Below are positions 1 to 8,277 of a stretch of DNA of 64,000 nt, piece by piece. The stretch is from the NCBI GenBank assembly GCA_017480115.1, contig JAFVBH010000019.1, positions 1 to 64,000 on the forward strand. The letters run 5' to 3'. Numbering within the stretch: the first letter of the stretch is position 1; each line of letters begins with the position of its first letter. The notes beneath the pieces were generated by a model. The model was given only the letters and a program-made list of their open reading frames with translations. It was not told where the DNA came from and made no database searches. The translations under genes were made by a program, and so were the position numbers. The stretch comes from Clostridia bacterium (GTDB taxonomy: Bacteria; Bacillota; Clostridia; Oscillospirales; Acutalibacteraceae).

Positions 1-477
1 GTCGGCAACGGCAGCTTGACCTATGACGAAAACGTGTCGCATGTCTCGCTGTGGTGCATGATGGCTGCGCCGTTGATGCTGGGCAACGACCTGCGCGAGT
101 TCGTCGTTGACGGCAAGCCCGACGAGGCGAATAAGTACCTGAAGATTCTGACCAATAAAAAGATGATCGGTATCGATCAGGATAAGCTGGGCAAACAGTG
201 CAAGCGGGTATATTCCTCTGCCGGCGTCGATATTCTTGCAAAGCCGCTGGAGGATCACAAGCTGGCGGTATGCTTCTTTAACAAATCGTCCTTGAAGCGA
301 AACGTCAGTGTTGCGCTTTCCAAGCTGGCTGACGACGCGTATCTGGATTTTAATCTCTCGGATTCTTACACCGTTGAGGACGTATGGAGCGACCGCACCT
401 TTGTGACCGACGAACGGATCGTCGGCGAGGTCGTTCCCCACGGCGTAAAGGTTTATATCGTTTCGACAAATCAATAA
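1..477 (+). CDS. Alpha-galactosidase (GH27), C-terminal part, 5' end outside window
   Basis: Hydrolyses terminal alpha-galactosyl residues of raffinose-type sugars or galactomannan side chains. The frame is open from base 1, so the gene starts upstream. The visible part holds the end of the GH27 barrel, with the typical run 'HVSLWCMMAAPLMLGNDLR' and 'MIGIDQDKLGKQ', followed by a short C-terminal beta domain of about 85 residues. The catalytic aspartates would lie upstream and are not visible. No signal peptide can be judged. An intrinsic terminator follows directly. Family assignment is strong; the natural substrate is not determined. Confidence 0.88.
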   Translation, partial: VGNGSLTYDENVSHVSLWCMMAAPLMLGNDLREFVVDGKPDEANKYLKILTNKKMIGIDQDKLGKQCKRVYSSAGVDILAKPLEDHKLAVCFFNKSSLKRNVSVALSKLADDAYLDFNLSDSYTVEDVWSDRTFVTDERIVGEVVPHGVKVYIVSTNQ

Positions 478-487
478 AAACTACAAC

Positions 488-516
488 AAAAAGCCTGTCG
501 CTGCGGCAGGCTTTTT
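488..516 (+). terminator. Intrinsic terminator after GH27 gene
   Basis: AAAAAGCCTG pairs with CAGGCTTTTT around a short loop, giving a GC-rich stem ending in a T run, 11 bases after the stop codon. Part of it lies immediately before the next gene. Confidence 0.85.
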
Positions 517-532
517 GCCATTGGTGAAAGCT

Positions 533-1840
533 ATGAATTTTGACGATATTCTTTTAAAAAAGCGGAACGGCGGCACGCTAACGGATTCGGAAATTGAATT
601 TTTTATTGGCGAATTGCTCGCCGAACGGATTCCCGATTATAAGCTCAGCGCTTTTCTGATGGCGATATTTTTTCGCGGCATGACGGATCGGGAAACCGCT
701 GTTTTGACCGCGGAAATGGCGCATTCGGGAGACTGCAATGATTTATCCGTTTTCGGCGACTTGACGGTGGATAAACATTCGACCGGCGGCGTCGGAGATA
801 AAACCACCCTGATCGTCGCCCCGATCGCAGCAGCCTGCGGTTGTAAGCTGGCGAAGATGTCCGGCAGAGCGCTGGGCATCACGGGCGGCACGGTGGATAA
901 GCTGGAGGCGATCCCCGGCTACAGAAGCACGCTGTCGGCAGATGATTTTATTGCGCAGGTACAGCGTATCGGCATTGCCGTGGTGGGACAGAGCGGGGAA
1001 CTGGTGCCCGCCGACAAAAAGCTTTACGCTTTACGGGACGTTACCTGCACGGTGGACAGTATCCCGCTGATTGCGTCCAGCATCATGAGCAAAAAGCTCG
1101 CCGCGGGCAGTCGGAATATCGTGCTTGACGTAAAATGCGGCAACGGCGCGTTTATGAAATCGCTGGCGTCCGCAAAAGCGCTTGCCGCGCTTATGGTGGA
1201 GATCGGCAGGCAAAACGGGCGGCGGGTCACCGCCGTAATTACCGATATGAGCGCGCCGCTGGGCAGAGCCGTCGGCAATGCGTTGGAGGTTGCCGAAGCG
1301 GTCGCGTTGTTGAAAGGCGAAATCAACGACAGTCCTCTATACGAGGTCTGCGTTGTTCTTGCGTCTGAGATGATCGCTCTTGCCGGGCAGATGTCCGTCA
1401 GCGCCGCGAGAGCGCAGGTATTAAACGCCCTGCAAAGCGGCAACGCATACAAAAAGTTCAAGGAATGGATCGCCGCCCAGGGCGGTGATATTGCCTGTAT
1501 TGACGACACGTCAGCGTTGCCGTTGTCGCCGCTTGCCTATGAAATCTGTGCCGACACGGACGGCTATATTGCGGAAATCGACGCAGAGAATACGGGCATT
1601 CTTGCCAAAGCGACGGGGGCGGGCAGAGTCAACAAGGGCGATGCCGTCGATCCCGGCGCAGGACTTGTATTGACGCATCACTGCGGGGAATACGTGCAAA
1701 AAGGCGAGCCGATGCTGCGCGTATACGGCAGCACGCCGGCACTGCCGGCGCTTGCGATGCGTATGCCGCGGGATATGATAAAAATAACCGACAAAAAAAT
1801 CCAACCGCCGCCGATAATCCTCGAAACGATACGGCAGTAA
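533..1840 (+). CDS. pdp: Pyrimidine-nucleoside phosphorylase
   Basis: Phosphorolyses uridine and thymidine to the free base and (deoxy)ribose-1-phosphate in nucleoside salvage, in the cytoplasm. The 435-residue product has the family's usual length. It shows the phosphate/nucleoside-binding stretch 'VDKHSTGGVGDKTTL', then 'KMSGRALGITGGTVDKLE' and 'SSIMSKKLAAGS', all typical of the thymidine/pyrimidine phosphorylase family, and a C-terminal alpha/beta domain. The start chosen is the ATG at 533; a TTG at 515 lies inside the preceding terminator and is unlikely. The Shine-Dalgarno is weak (GGTGAAAG). A terminator follows, so the gene seems to be a single unit. Thymidine-only specificity (deoA) cannot be excluded. 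Confidence 0.93.
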   Translation: MNFDDILLKKRNGGTLTDSEIEFFIGELLAERIPDYKLSAFLMAIFFRGMTDRETAVLTAEMAHSGDCNDLSVFGDLTVDKHSTGGVGDKTTLIVAPIAAACGCKLAKMSGRALGITGGTVDKLEAIPGYRSTLSADDFIAQVQRIGIAVVGQSGELVPADKKLYALRDVTCTVDSIPLIASSIMSKKLAAGSRNIVLDVKCGNGAFMKSLASAKALAALMVEIGRQNGRRVTAVITDMSAPLGRAVGNALEVAEAVALLKGEINDSPLYEVCVVLASEMIALAGQMSVSAARAQVLNALQSGNAYKKFKEWIAAQGGDIACIDDTSALPLSPLAYEICADTDGYIAEIDAENTGILAKATGAGRVNKGDAVDPGAGLVLTHHCGEYVQKGEPMLRVYGSTPALPALAMRMPRDMIKITDKKIQPPPIILETIRQ

Positions 1841-1878
1841 GTCCGAATAATTGAAAAACCGAATAAAACTCCAAGGAA

Positions 1879-1913
1879 GAAGACCTGCCGCTTTTTTGCG
1901 ACAGGTCTTTTTT
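1879..1913 (+). terminator. Intrinsic terminator after pdp
   Basis: AAGACCTGCCGC and GCGACAGGTCTT form a near-perfect stem (one C/A mismatch) around a T-rich loop, followed by TTTTTT. Confidence 0.8.
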
Positions 1914-1930
1914 GGAGCGGATGACGGGAA
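1911..1930 (-). repeat. Duplicated 3' end of tRNA-Gly
   Basis: Twenty bases (TTTGGAGCGGATGACGGGAA) are repeated at 2189-2208, where they form the 3' acceptor and part of the T arm of tRNA-Gly plus its CCA end. The copy here has no matching 5' half, so it is a tRNA fragment. Such duplications are known from integration at tRNA 3' ends, but only about 280 bp separates the copies and no integrase lies between them. Confidence 0.7.
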
Positions 1931-1999
1931 AGGCTTTGCTTCGCAAATCCTCATCCTCGGCGACCGTTGCCTGCGGCAACAGTACCCGCCTCGGATTTC

Positions 2000-2036
2000 G
2001 CGGCTAAAAACAGTCCGCCGGACTGTTTTTAGCCGC
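2000..2036. repeat. Perfect 17-bp palindrome (hairpin) in spacer
   Basis: GCGGCTAAAAACAGTCC and GGACTGTTTTTAGCCGC are perfect inverted repeats around a 3-base loop (GCC). It is much longer than a usual terminator stem and has no T tail outside the stem. Immediately to its right, at 2047-2062, lies a tRNA T-arm-like stretch (AGGGTTCGATTCCCGT). The rest of the 1841-2160 spacer carries no credible gene. Confidence 0.8.
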
Positions 2037-2062
2037 TCACCCTCTCAGGGTTCGATTCCCGT

Positions 2063-2166
2063 ACAAGAAAGCGGCTTCGCCACACACCTTCGGCGGCGAA
2101 GCTATAAGCTTTCGATTACGCCATCGTCGCTGCCCGAAGGGCAGGTTCAGCGGGCATTAAAAATAT
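2063..2166 (+). repeat. Folded intergenic repeat, copy A
   Basis: About 100 bases align with the reverse complement of 16874-16964 (copy B), sharing TACAAGAAAGCGGCTTC, GCGAAGCT(A)(T/C)AAGCTTTC, TTACGCCATCG, CGCTGCCC, GCAGGTTC and GCGGGC(A/G)TTAAAA. Copy A has a longer central hairpin. Inner stems (GAAAGC/GCTTTC, GGCTTCGC/GCGAAGCT, CTGCCC/GGGCAG) suggest a structured RNA or DNA. A shorter relative lies at 34191-34219. Confidence 0.75.
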
Positions 2167-2190
2167 ACCCGTCCTGCGACGGGTATATTT
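2160..2190 (-). terminator. Terminator of tRNA-Gly
   Basis: AAATATACCCGTC and GACGGGTATATTT form a perfect 13-bp stem with a 4-base loop directly after the encoded CCA end of the minus-strand tRNA. Its symmetric AT ends let it work in both directions. Confidence 0.8.
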
Positions 2191-2264
2191 TGGAGCGGAT
2201 GACGGGAATCGAACCCGCAACATCGGCTTGGGAAGCCGGAGTTTTACCACTGAACTACATCCGC
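2191..2264 (-). tRNA. tRNA-Gly(CCC)
   Basis: Reading the minus strand gives a full cloverleaf: acceptor GCGGATG pairs with CATCCGC, the D arm contains TAGTTCAGTGGTAAAAC, and the anticodon loop TTCCCAA has anticodon CCC (reads GGG codons). The T arm carries GGGTTCGATTCCC, and a discriminator T is followed by genomically encoded CCA. The anticodon stem has one C-A mismatch at its outer pair. It is a single gene with its own promoter and terminator. Confidence 0.95.
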
Positions 2265-2276
2265 ATTACGGATAAT

Positions 2277-2305
2277 ATTATACATGGAAAACTACCGGTT
2301 GTCAA
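2277..2305 (-). promoter_or_regulatory. Promoter of tRNA-Gly
   Basis: On the minus strand TTGACA (2300-2305) and TATAAT (2277-2282) are spaced by exactly 17 bases, both perfect consensus boxes, 12 bases upstream of the tRNA 5' end. The remaining spacer up to 2541 shows no gene. Confidence 0.85.
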
Positions 2306-2541
2306 GATGGATTCTTTCATTAAAATAATTTTTCCGTATGCGGGATTCTTATGTGTTCTGAATAGCAGAACAAGCTCGACCCATTGTAATGTCATCTTGC
2401 ATGTTTGTTTGATTGTGAAAAGGTTTGCAGGTTTGTCATATTTTGTACATATTTAGGGATTAGGCAGGAAGTATAATAAAAAACAATGAACTTTCCATGA
2501 AATAAAAGGTCTAATAGATAACAATTAAAGGAGAAAATAAT

Positions 2542-3585
2542 ATGCCATTAAGAAAAATGACGGCGCTCCTCGGCAGCGCTGTTCTGTTAATAAGCGCGGG
2601 AGCGTTGACGGCAGGCGCGGCGCAGGAGAGCGGACTTGCGGATAAACCGTATACGATCAGCGAGACTGTCGCCATGACCGTATCCGCAAACGGAAAAAAA
2701 TATGACTTACATGAAAAGGCGCTGTTTGTCGATCTGAACGGCGATGATAAATTTACCTCCGCTGATGCGCGTTTGCTGCTTCGCATGGCGGCGAAGCTCG
2801 ATCCGCTGCCGGAGGAGATTGCGCCCATCGATTTGAACGGCGACGGTCGGTTTCAATCCACCGACGCGCGACTGGCATTGCGATATACCGCCAGACTGGA
2901 CAAGTATTATTGCACGGCGGAGGACGAAATCGTATCCGGATTTGTAAAGAAGGAAAACGGGAAAACCGCGTATCTGAACGCAATCGGCAACTTTACATAC
3001 GGCGACGTTGAGATCGGCGGCAAAACCTACCGTTTTAATCCGCAGGGAGAAATGGTTACCGGCTGGGTCAACAGCGGGCTGGATTCCTATAATTACGGCA
3101 GCGACGGCGCCTTGCGAAAAAGTACCGCTGACGTCAACTTTACCTATGACGCAAACGGCGTCGCGTCGGCAAAGACACTGAATCACGACACGTTCCATGT
3201 ATATCTTTGCGGGATTTTGAAACGCAACGGCGCTTCGGTCGAAAGCATTTATCGGTACGTGAACGGGAACTTCCGATATAAATATTACGATAAAGGCGCG
3301 CCGGAGGATATGGCGATACGGATTTTGAAAAACGGCAGAGGCGCTTGCTATGATTTTGCGAATCTTACAAAATATCTGCTGGAGGCCGCGGGATACGAAT
3401 GCAGGATCGTCGTGGGGGACAGCTTTAATCCCAATAACGGCAGCGAGCATGACTGGGTGCTGGTAAAGGTAAACGGCGTGTGGCGGCATATGGATACCCA
3501 GCGCGGCTATTATCTGAAAACCGACGCGCAGATGCGCGCGGCAGGCTACGGCTGGAACAGCAGCGGACTGCCGGCGGCGGTGTGA
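2542..3585 (+). CDS. Secreted protein with dockerin repeats, cell-wall-binding-like repeat and transglutaminase-like domain
   Basis: The 347-residue product begins with a signal peptide (cleavage around residue 26). Two dockerin-type Ca-binding repeats follow at about 62-87 and 95-120 ('VDLNGDDKFTSADARLLL' and 'IDLNGDGRFQSTDARLAL'). A single glucan/choline-binding-like repeat ('GKTYRFNPQGEMVTGWV') lies near 160-176. A C-terminal transglutaminase-like domain carries a likely catalytic Cys269 ('GRGACYDF'), His303 ('SEHDWVLV') and Asp318 ('HMDTQ'). Dockerin repeats usually mediate attachment to cohesins. The enzymatic reaction is unknown; related domains act as transglutaminases, proteases or amidases. 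A good Shine-Dalgarno (AAAGGAG) precedes the ATG. It heads a four-gene cluster with surface-modification genes. Confidence 0.82.
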   Translation: MPLRKMTALLGSAVLLISAGALTAGAAQESGLADKPYTISETVAMTVSANGKKYDLHEKALFVDLNGDDKFTSADARLLLRMAAKLDPLPEEIAPIDLNGDGRFQSTDARLALRYTARLDKYYCTAEDEIVSGFVKKENGKTAYLNAIGNFTYGDVEIGGKTYRFNPQGEMVTGWVNSGLDSYNYGSDGALRKSTADVNFTYDANGVASAKTLNHDTFHVYLCGILKRNGASVESIYRYVNGNFRYKYYDKGAPEDMAIRILKNGRGACYDFANLTKYLLEAAGYECRIVVGDSFNPNNGSEHDWVLVKVNGVWRHMDTQRGYYLKTDAQMRAAGYGWNSSGLPAAV

Positions 3586-3586
3586 T

Positions 3587-4963
3587 ATGGTATTCAGCTC
3601 TGTTGTCTTTTTATGCCTGTTCTTACCGGCAGTCTTGCTGCTGGATCGGGTAATCAAACCGGTCAAAGGGAAAAATCTGCTGCTGACAGCCGCAAGTCTG
3701 CTGTTTTATGCCTACGGAGAACCGGTTTTCGTTTTTGTATTGATTTTTACCGTACTGGCGCATTATCTCGGGGGGCTTTACGTGCTGCGGCGGGATCGGT
3801 ACCCCCGAATTTTACTTGCCGTTTTACTGACCGCAGATATTCTTTTGCTCTTTTGCTTTAAATATGCGGGGTTCGCAGTGTCAAGCTTTAACGATCTGTG
3901 CGGGCTGGCGCTGCCCGTGCCGCAAATACGGCTGCCTGTCGGCATTTCCTTTTTTACCTTTCAGATCATGTCCTATGCCATAGATACCTACAGGGACCGG
4001 CAGCTCATTCATAAAAGCTTTGCCGATCTGCTGCTGTATATTTCGTTTTTCCCGCAGCTGATCGCGGGGCCGATCGTCCGATATGCGGAGATCGCGCCGC
4101 AGCTCCGGCAGCGCAGCGTGACGGGCGATGATCGCGCGGCGGGGATGCGGAGATTTATCTGCGGGCTTGCAAAAAAGGTGCTGATAGCGAACACGATGGC
4201 TGCCGTTGCGGATACCGCTTTTGCTTTGGAACAGCCGGACTGCCTTGCCGCATGGGTCGCGTTCTTTACCTACGCGCTGCAAATCTATTATGATTTCAGC
4301 GGCTACAGCGATATGGCAATCGGGATCGGGCGCATGCTGGGCTTCCGACTGCCGGAAAACTTCAACTATCCTTATGCGGCGCTGAGCGTTACGGATTTTT
4401 GGCGCAGATGGCATATCTCATTAACTGCGTGGTTTCGGGCATACGTCTATATTCCCATGGGCGGCAACCGGAAAGGACGGGGACGCACGTATGTTAATAT
4501 CTTTATTGTGTTCCTGCTGACGGGAATTTGGCACGGCGCGTCATACACGTATATCTTGTGGGGGCTGTATTTTGCGGCGCTTATGATCGCGGAACGGTCG
4601 GGGATCCTGCCGATTGAAAAGATCAGATTTTTGCCGCTTCGGCGGTTCTACACGATATTTGTCGTATGCGCGGGATTCGTGCTGTTTCGCGCAAAAAGCG
4701 TATCGCAAGCGCTTTCGATGCTGCGCGCATGTGTTTCCTTCGGAACCATCGGCAACGGGGGAGCGATCCTCTCAAAACTCACACCGTTCTTCCTGTTTAT
4801 CTTTATTGCAGCCGTGGTTGGATGTTTTCCTGTCGCGCAGAAGCTGCGGCAGCGGTGGAATCATCGCGGCTTCTCTTACGCGCTGGCAGCGACGCTGCTG
4901 GTCGTGTGTGTGATTTTTTTGACGACGGATTCCTATAACCCGTTTATATACTTTAATTTTTAG
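3587..4963 (+). CDS. MBOAT-family membrane O-acyltransferase (AlgI/PatA-like)
   Basis: A polytopic membrane protein of 458 residues with about ten hydrophobic segments. It has the MBOAT signature 'FWRRWHISLTAWFRAYVYIP' and the catalytic-His stretch 'LTGIWHGASYTYILWGLYF'. Family members move an acyl group, often acetyl, across the membrane for transfer to an extracellular polymer. The ATG lies one base after the stop of the preceding gene, and the DHHW-type partner follows directly. That pairing resembles known AlgI + AlgJ/AlgX or PatA + PatB polymer O-acetylation systems. The polymer acylated here is not known. Confidence 0.9.
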   Translation: MVFSSVVFLCLFLPAVLLLDRVIKPVKGKNLLLTAASLLFYAYGEPVFVFVLIFTVLAHYLGGLYVLRRDRYPRILLAVLLTADILLLFCFKYAGFAVSSFNDLCGLALPVPQIRLPVGISFFTFQIMSYAIDTYRDRQLIHKSFADLLLYISFFPQLIAGPIVRYAEIAPQLRQRSVTGDDRAAGMRRFICGLAKKVLIANTMAAVADTAFALEQPDCLAAWVAFFTYALQIYYDFSGYSDMAIGIGRMLGFRLPENFNYPYAALSVTDFWRRWHISLTAWFRAYVYIPMGGNRKGRGRTYVNIFIVFLLTGIWHGASYTYILWGLYFAALMIAERSGILPIEKIRFLPLRRFYTIFVVCAGFVLFRAKSVSQALSMLRACVSFGTIGNGGAILSKLTPFFLFIFIAAVVGCFPVAQKLRQRWNHRGFSYALAATLLVVCVIFLTTDSYNPFIYFNF

Positions 4964-4972
4964 GTGATACCG

Positions 4973-6028
4973 GTGAAAAAAAAGATCATACAGACAGTAT
5001 TTTTTACCCTTTGTATCCTATTCTGCCTCAGCGTCGGCATTTCCTCGTTTTTCAGTTCCGCCGACGCGCAGTTGGAGCGGCGCGAGGTTGCGGACATGCC
5101 GGAATTTGTTTATGGCGACGCCACGTGGGGCGAGCGGTTGAACGAGGCGCTTACGTCGCGTACGCCGTTCCGCGCTGCCGCGTTGACGGCAAAAACGCTG
5201 CTGCTGGAGAAAGTTTTTCATACATCCGCAGTAGAACAGGTGATCCTCGGAAGCGACGGTTGGCTGTATTTTAATGACACGACGGCGGATTATTTGGGGA
5301 CGGAGCCGCTCAGCGCACAAGAGATTACGCAGATTGTTGACACGCTGCAAAGGATGAACGCATACTGCAACGAACAATCGGCAAAGTTTATATTTACCGT
5401 TGCGCCAAATAAAAACACGCTCTACCCGGCGCATATGCCGCCGCGGTATCTGCGCGGGGACGACAGTAATTACGATCGGCTGACCGACGCGCTGCGTGGA
5501 ACGGATATTCCGTTTGTCGATTTTCATTCCTTGCCGCAAAATTCCGCAGAACCGTTGTATTACCGCACGGATACGCACTGGAATGCCGAGGGCGCGTTGA
5601 TCGCCTATAACACCTTGATGGACGCCTTGGAGCTTCCCCACGCGGACTATCGCGACACGCCCCGCGTGAACGGGGAGAAGGTCGGCGATCTGGAGTTGAT
5701 GCTGCACCCGACGCGCCCGCGCGCAGAAACGGAGCGCGTGCCGGACTATGCGTTTTCTTACAGCTACATCGGCAGACTGCGATCCGAGGAGGATATAACG
5801 ATACAAACCGTCAATTCCGACGGCAGCGGCAGTTTGCTGATGTTCCGGGATTCCTTCGGAAACGCGCTGCTGCCGCTACTGGCGGAGCATTTTAACGCCG
5901 CGTATTTTTCGCGCGCGGTGCCGATCGATCTCAGTCTGATCGAAAGCCAACAAGCGGATACCGTTATCTATGAGATCGCAGAGCGGAATTTGCGGAACAT
6001 TATCGATTATCCGCCGATCATTCCATAA
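4973..6028 (+). CDS. DHHW-family SGNH-like protein, likely partner of MBOAT acyltransferase
   Basis: About 351 residues with an N-terminal membrane anchor ('IIQTVFFTLCILFCLSVGIS') and an extracellular domain. It contains 'YYRTDTHWNAEGALIAYN' (the DHHW/AlgX-type motif with catalytic Asp and His) and 'MFRDSFGNALLPLL' with a candidate nucleophile Ser. Such proteins accept or transfer acetyl groups to extracellular polysaccharides. The GTG at 4973 is preferred over the GTG at 4964 because AGGTGA (4962-4967) sits at the right distance from it. The gene follows the MBOAT gene with virtually no gap. Confidence 0.83.
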   Translation: MKKKIIQTVFFTLCILFCLSVGISSFFSSADAQLERREVADMPEFVYGDATWGERLNEALTSRTPFRAAALTAKTLLLEKVFHTSAVEQVILGSDGWLYFNDTTADYLGTEPLSAQEITQIVDTLQRMNAYCNEQSAKFIFTVAPNKNTLYPAHMPPRYLRGDDSNYDRLTDALRGTDIPFVDFHSLPQNSAEPLYYRTDTHWNAEGALIAYNTLMDALELPHADYRDTPRVNGEKVGDLELMLHPTRPRAETERVPDYAFSYSYIGRLRSEEDITIQTVNSDGSGSLLMFRDSFGNALLPLLAEHFNAAYFSRAVPIDLSLIESQQADTVIYEIAERNLRNIIDYPPIIP

Positions 6029-6042
6029 AAGGAGAGAATGTT

Positions 6043-6765
6043 ATGTTGAAAAAAGCTATTTGTCTTATTTGCCTGCTGGCGGTCATTGCCGGCGTATCCG
6101 CCTGCGGGAAATCGCCCGAGACAGCGTCGGAACCAACGACAGAGGCGCTGACGCATGCGCCGGCTGTATCGGCGGATTTAACAACGGCGCCGCCGACGGA
6201 AACCGAGACGGTATCCGAAACGGAATCGCAACGTCCGATTTTGCAAAAAGAAACGACCGCCGCGCGAACAGAACCGACGGTTACGGAAAAGCTGCCGACA
6301 ACGGTCCTGCCCTTGACAACCATACCCGACGAGCCCGTAAAGCCGTCGTCCGGCTCGTTCGGCGCGGAAGATATGACGGTGGATGTCGGCGGCGTGACGC
6401 TGACGCCGGGCAGCGCGTGGTCGCGGTATGCGGACGCGTTCGGTTCGCCGAAAAGCACGGTCAATGCGCCCAGCTGCCATTTTGACGGCATGGATACGAT
6501 CTATACCTTTGACGGCTTTTCCATTTATACATATGCGGACGGTAATGAGAATTATATTTATAATATCGAAATTACAACATCGTCTGTCCATACCCGTAAG
6601 GGCGGAATCAGCGTCGGCGCGACGGAACAGGACGTGCTTGCCGCCTACGGTACCGGTTACGCGTCGAAAACAGAGTCGTTGATCGAGTACCGCACGGGCG
6701 CGCGTTCTTTGTATTTTTCGCTCAGCGACGGGCGGGTAAGTATGATCGAATTTTATACCGATTGA
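6043..6765 (+). CDS. Thr-rich lipoprotein of unknown function
   Basis: The 240-residue product starts with a lipoprotein signal peptide ending in 'GVSAC', which places the lipidated cysteine at residue 21. A Thr/Glu/Pro-rich linker of about 80 residues follows. The C-terminal folded domain has two similar halves ('VDVGGVTLTPGSAWSRYADAFG' and 'GGISVGATEQDVLAAYGTGY'), a pattern seen in beta-lactamase-inhibitor-like or SmpA-like lipoprotein domains. A strong Shine-Dalgarno (AAAGGAGAG) lies 15 bases after the DHHW gene. It probably acts on the outer face of the membrane with the preceding acyl-transfer genes; no specific function is recognised. Confidence 0.75.
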   Translation: MLKKAICLICLLAVIAGVSACGKSPETASEPTTEALTHAPAVSADLTTAPPTETETVSETESQRPILQKETTAARTEPTVTEKLPTTVLPLTTIPDEPVKPSSGSFGAEDMTVDVGGVTLTPGSAWSRYADAFGSPKSTVNAPSCHFDGMDTIYTFDGFSIYTYADGNENYIYNIEITTSSVHTRKGGISVGATEQDVLAAYGTGYASKTESLIEYRTGARSLYFSLSDGRVSMIEFYTD

Positions 6766-6822
6766 ATCTGACAGCCGCAGAATAAAACAGCCGGACACGA
6801 GCAGTTCTCTATATGAAAAATT

Positions 6823-6851
6823 GACCGGGTATCCGCTCTGGATACCCGGTC
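6823..6851. terminator. Shared terminator between lipoprotein gene and gdhA
   Basis: GACCGGGTATCC and GGATACCCGGTC form a perfect 12-bp stem with a 5-base loop between two converging genes. Confidence 0.8.
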
Positions 6852-6878
6852 GTTGTATACACGTTATGTTTTCTGAGA

Positions 6879-8225
6879 TTACACAAGACCCTGCTCAAGC
6901 ATGGCGTCGGCAACCTTGACGAAGCCCGCGATATTCGCGCCTGCGATCAGGTTGTAGCCCAAACCGTACTCCTCCGCGTATTTTGCGGAATTGTCGTGAA
7001 TGTTGATCATGATCTCCTTGAGCTTTGCCTCGACCTTTTCTTCCGTCCACATGTTTCTGACGGAGTTCTGGCTCATCTCCAGCGCGGAGACCGCAACGCC
7101 GCCGGCGTTAACAGCCTTTGCGGGCGCGACGACCATTTTCTCTGCAAGATAGGCAAGCGCTTCGTTGGTGGAGGACATGTTGGAGCATTCGAGATAATAC
7201 TTGGTGCCGTTTGCGGCAATCTTCTTTGCGTCCTCGATGTCAACCTCGTTCTGCGTCGCGCAGGGCATAACGATGTCGCCCTTAACGCCCCAGGGCTTCT
7301 CGCCGGGATAGTAGACCGCGCCGAACTTTTCCGCATAGTCCTTCAGCACGTTGCCGTCGTTCTTCGCGCGCATTTCAAGAAGGTAATCGATCTTCTCGTC
7401 GGTGATCACACCGTCTTTATCATATACATAGCCCTTGGAACCGGAGATCGTTACAGGCTTTGCGCCCAGCGCGGCAAGCTTTTTCGCGGTACCCCACGTT
7501 ACGTTGCCGTAACCGGAAAGCACGACCGTCTTGCCCTTGACGGAATCGCCGAGATGCTCCAGCATTCTTTCAAGATAAAATACCGCGCCGTAGCCGGTTG
7601 CCTCGGGACGGATCAGCGAGCCGCCGTAGGCGACGCTCTTACCAGTCAGAACGCCCTGCAGGGAAGCGCCGGTCACGCGCTTGAACTGCCCGTAAAGATA
7701 GCCGATTTCCTTGCCGCCGACGCCGATGTCGCCCGCGGGAACGTCAATGTCGGGACCGATGTGACGGTAAAGCTCTGTCATAAAGCTCTGGCAGAAACGC
7801 ATAATCTCCGTATCGCTCTTGCCCTTGGGGTCGAAGTCGGAGCCGCCTTTACCGCCGCCGATGGGCAGCCCGGTCAGGCTGTTTTTGAAAATCTGCTCAA
7901 AGCCGAGGAATTTTACAGTACCCAGATATACGGACGGGTGGAAACGCAAGCCGCCCTTGAAAGGCCCGATAACGCTGCTGAACTGAATACGGAAGCCTCT
8001 GTTGACTCTGAAATTGCCCTCATCGTCCTGCCACGGTACGCGGAAAATGATCTGACGCTCCGGCTCGGTAATGCGCTCGCCGATATTTGCCTTGATGTAT
8101 TCGGGGTGCGCGTCAAAAACAGGGGAGAGGGAGGTCAACACTTCTTCCACTGTCTGAATAAACTCAGGCTCTGCGGGATTTTTTGCCTTGACCTTCGCAA
8201 TGACTTCTTGTAAATAACTGTTCAT
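6879..8225 (-). CDS. gdhA: NADP-type glutamate dehydrogenase
   Basis: Catalyses reductive amination of 2-oxoglutarate to glutamate for ammonia assimilation in the cytoplasm. The 448-residue product matches the hexameric bacterial class. It shows 'PFKGGLRFHPSV', the catalytic-lysine region 'GGGKGGSDFDPKGKSD', and the Rossmann motif 'VVLSGYGNVTWGTAKKL'. Overall similarity is to the NADP(H)-dependent GdhA type, though cofactor preference cannot be proved by eye. AAGGATTG precedes the ATG. It is a single gene facing PFOR across a shared upstream region. Confidence 0.95.
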   Translation of the reverse strand: MNSYLQEVIAKVKAKNPAEPEFIQTVEEVLTSLSPVFDAHPEYIKANIGERITEPERQIIFRVPWQDDEGNFRVNRGFRIQFSSVIGPFKGGLRFHPSVYLGTVKFLGFEQIFKNSLTGLPIGGGKGGSDFDPKGKSDTEIMRFCQSFMTELYRHIGPDIDVPAGDIGVGGKEIGYLYGQFKRVTGASLQGVLTGKSVAYGGSLIRPEATGYGAVFYLERMLEHLGDSVKGKTVVLSGYGNVTWGTAKKLAALGAKPVTISGSKGYVYDKDGVITDEKIDYLLEMRAKNDGNVLKDYAEKFGAVYYPGEKPWGVKGDIVMPCATQNEVDIEDAKKIAANGTKYYLECSNMSSTNEALAYLAEKMVVAPAKAVNAGGVAVSALEMSQNSVRNMWTEEKVEAKLKEIMINIHDNSAKYAEEYGLGYNLIAGANIAGFVKVADAMLEQGLV

Positions 8226-8277
8226 GGTATCAATCCTTTCCTGTTGTCAGCTTTACCAACTGTAAAACTTGCTGTAA

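Noticed and set aside
1851-2456. 201-codon plus-strand frame spanning terminator, repeats and tRNA
   Set aside because: It reads through a terminator, a palindrome and the tRNA-Gly gene, with no ribosome-binding site.
6996-8213. 405-codon plus-strand frame opposite gdhA
   Set aside because: Mirror frame of gdhA; no start signal and no family.
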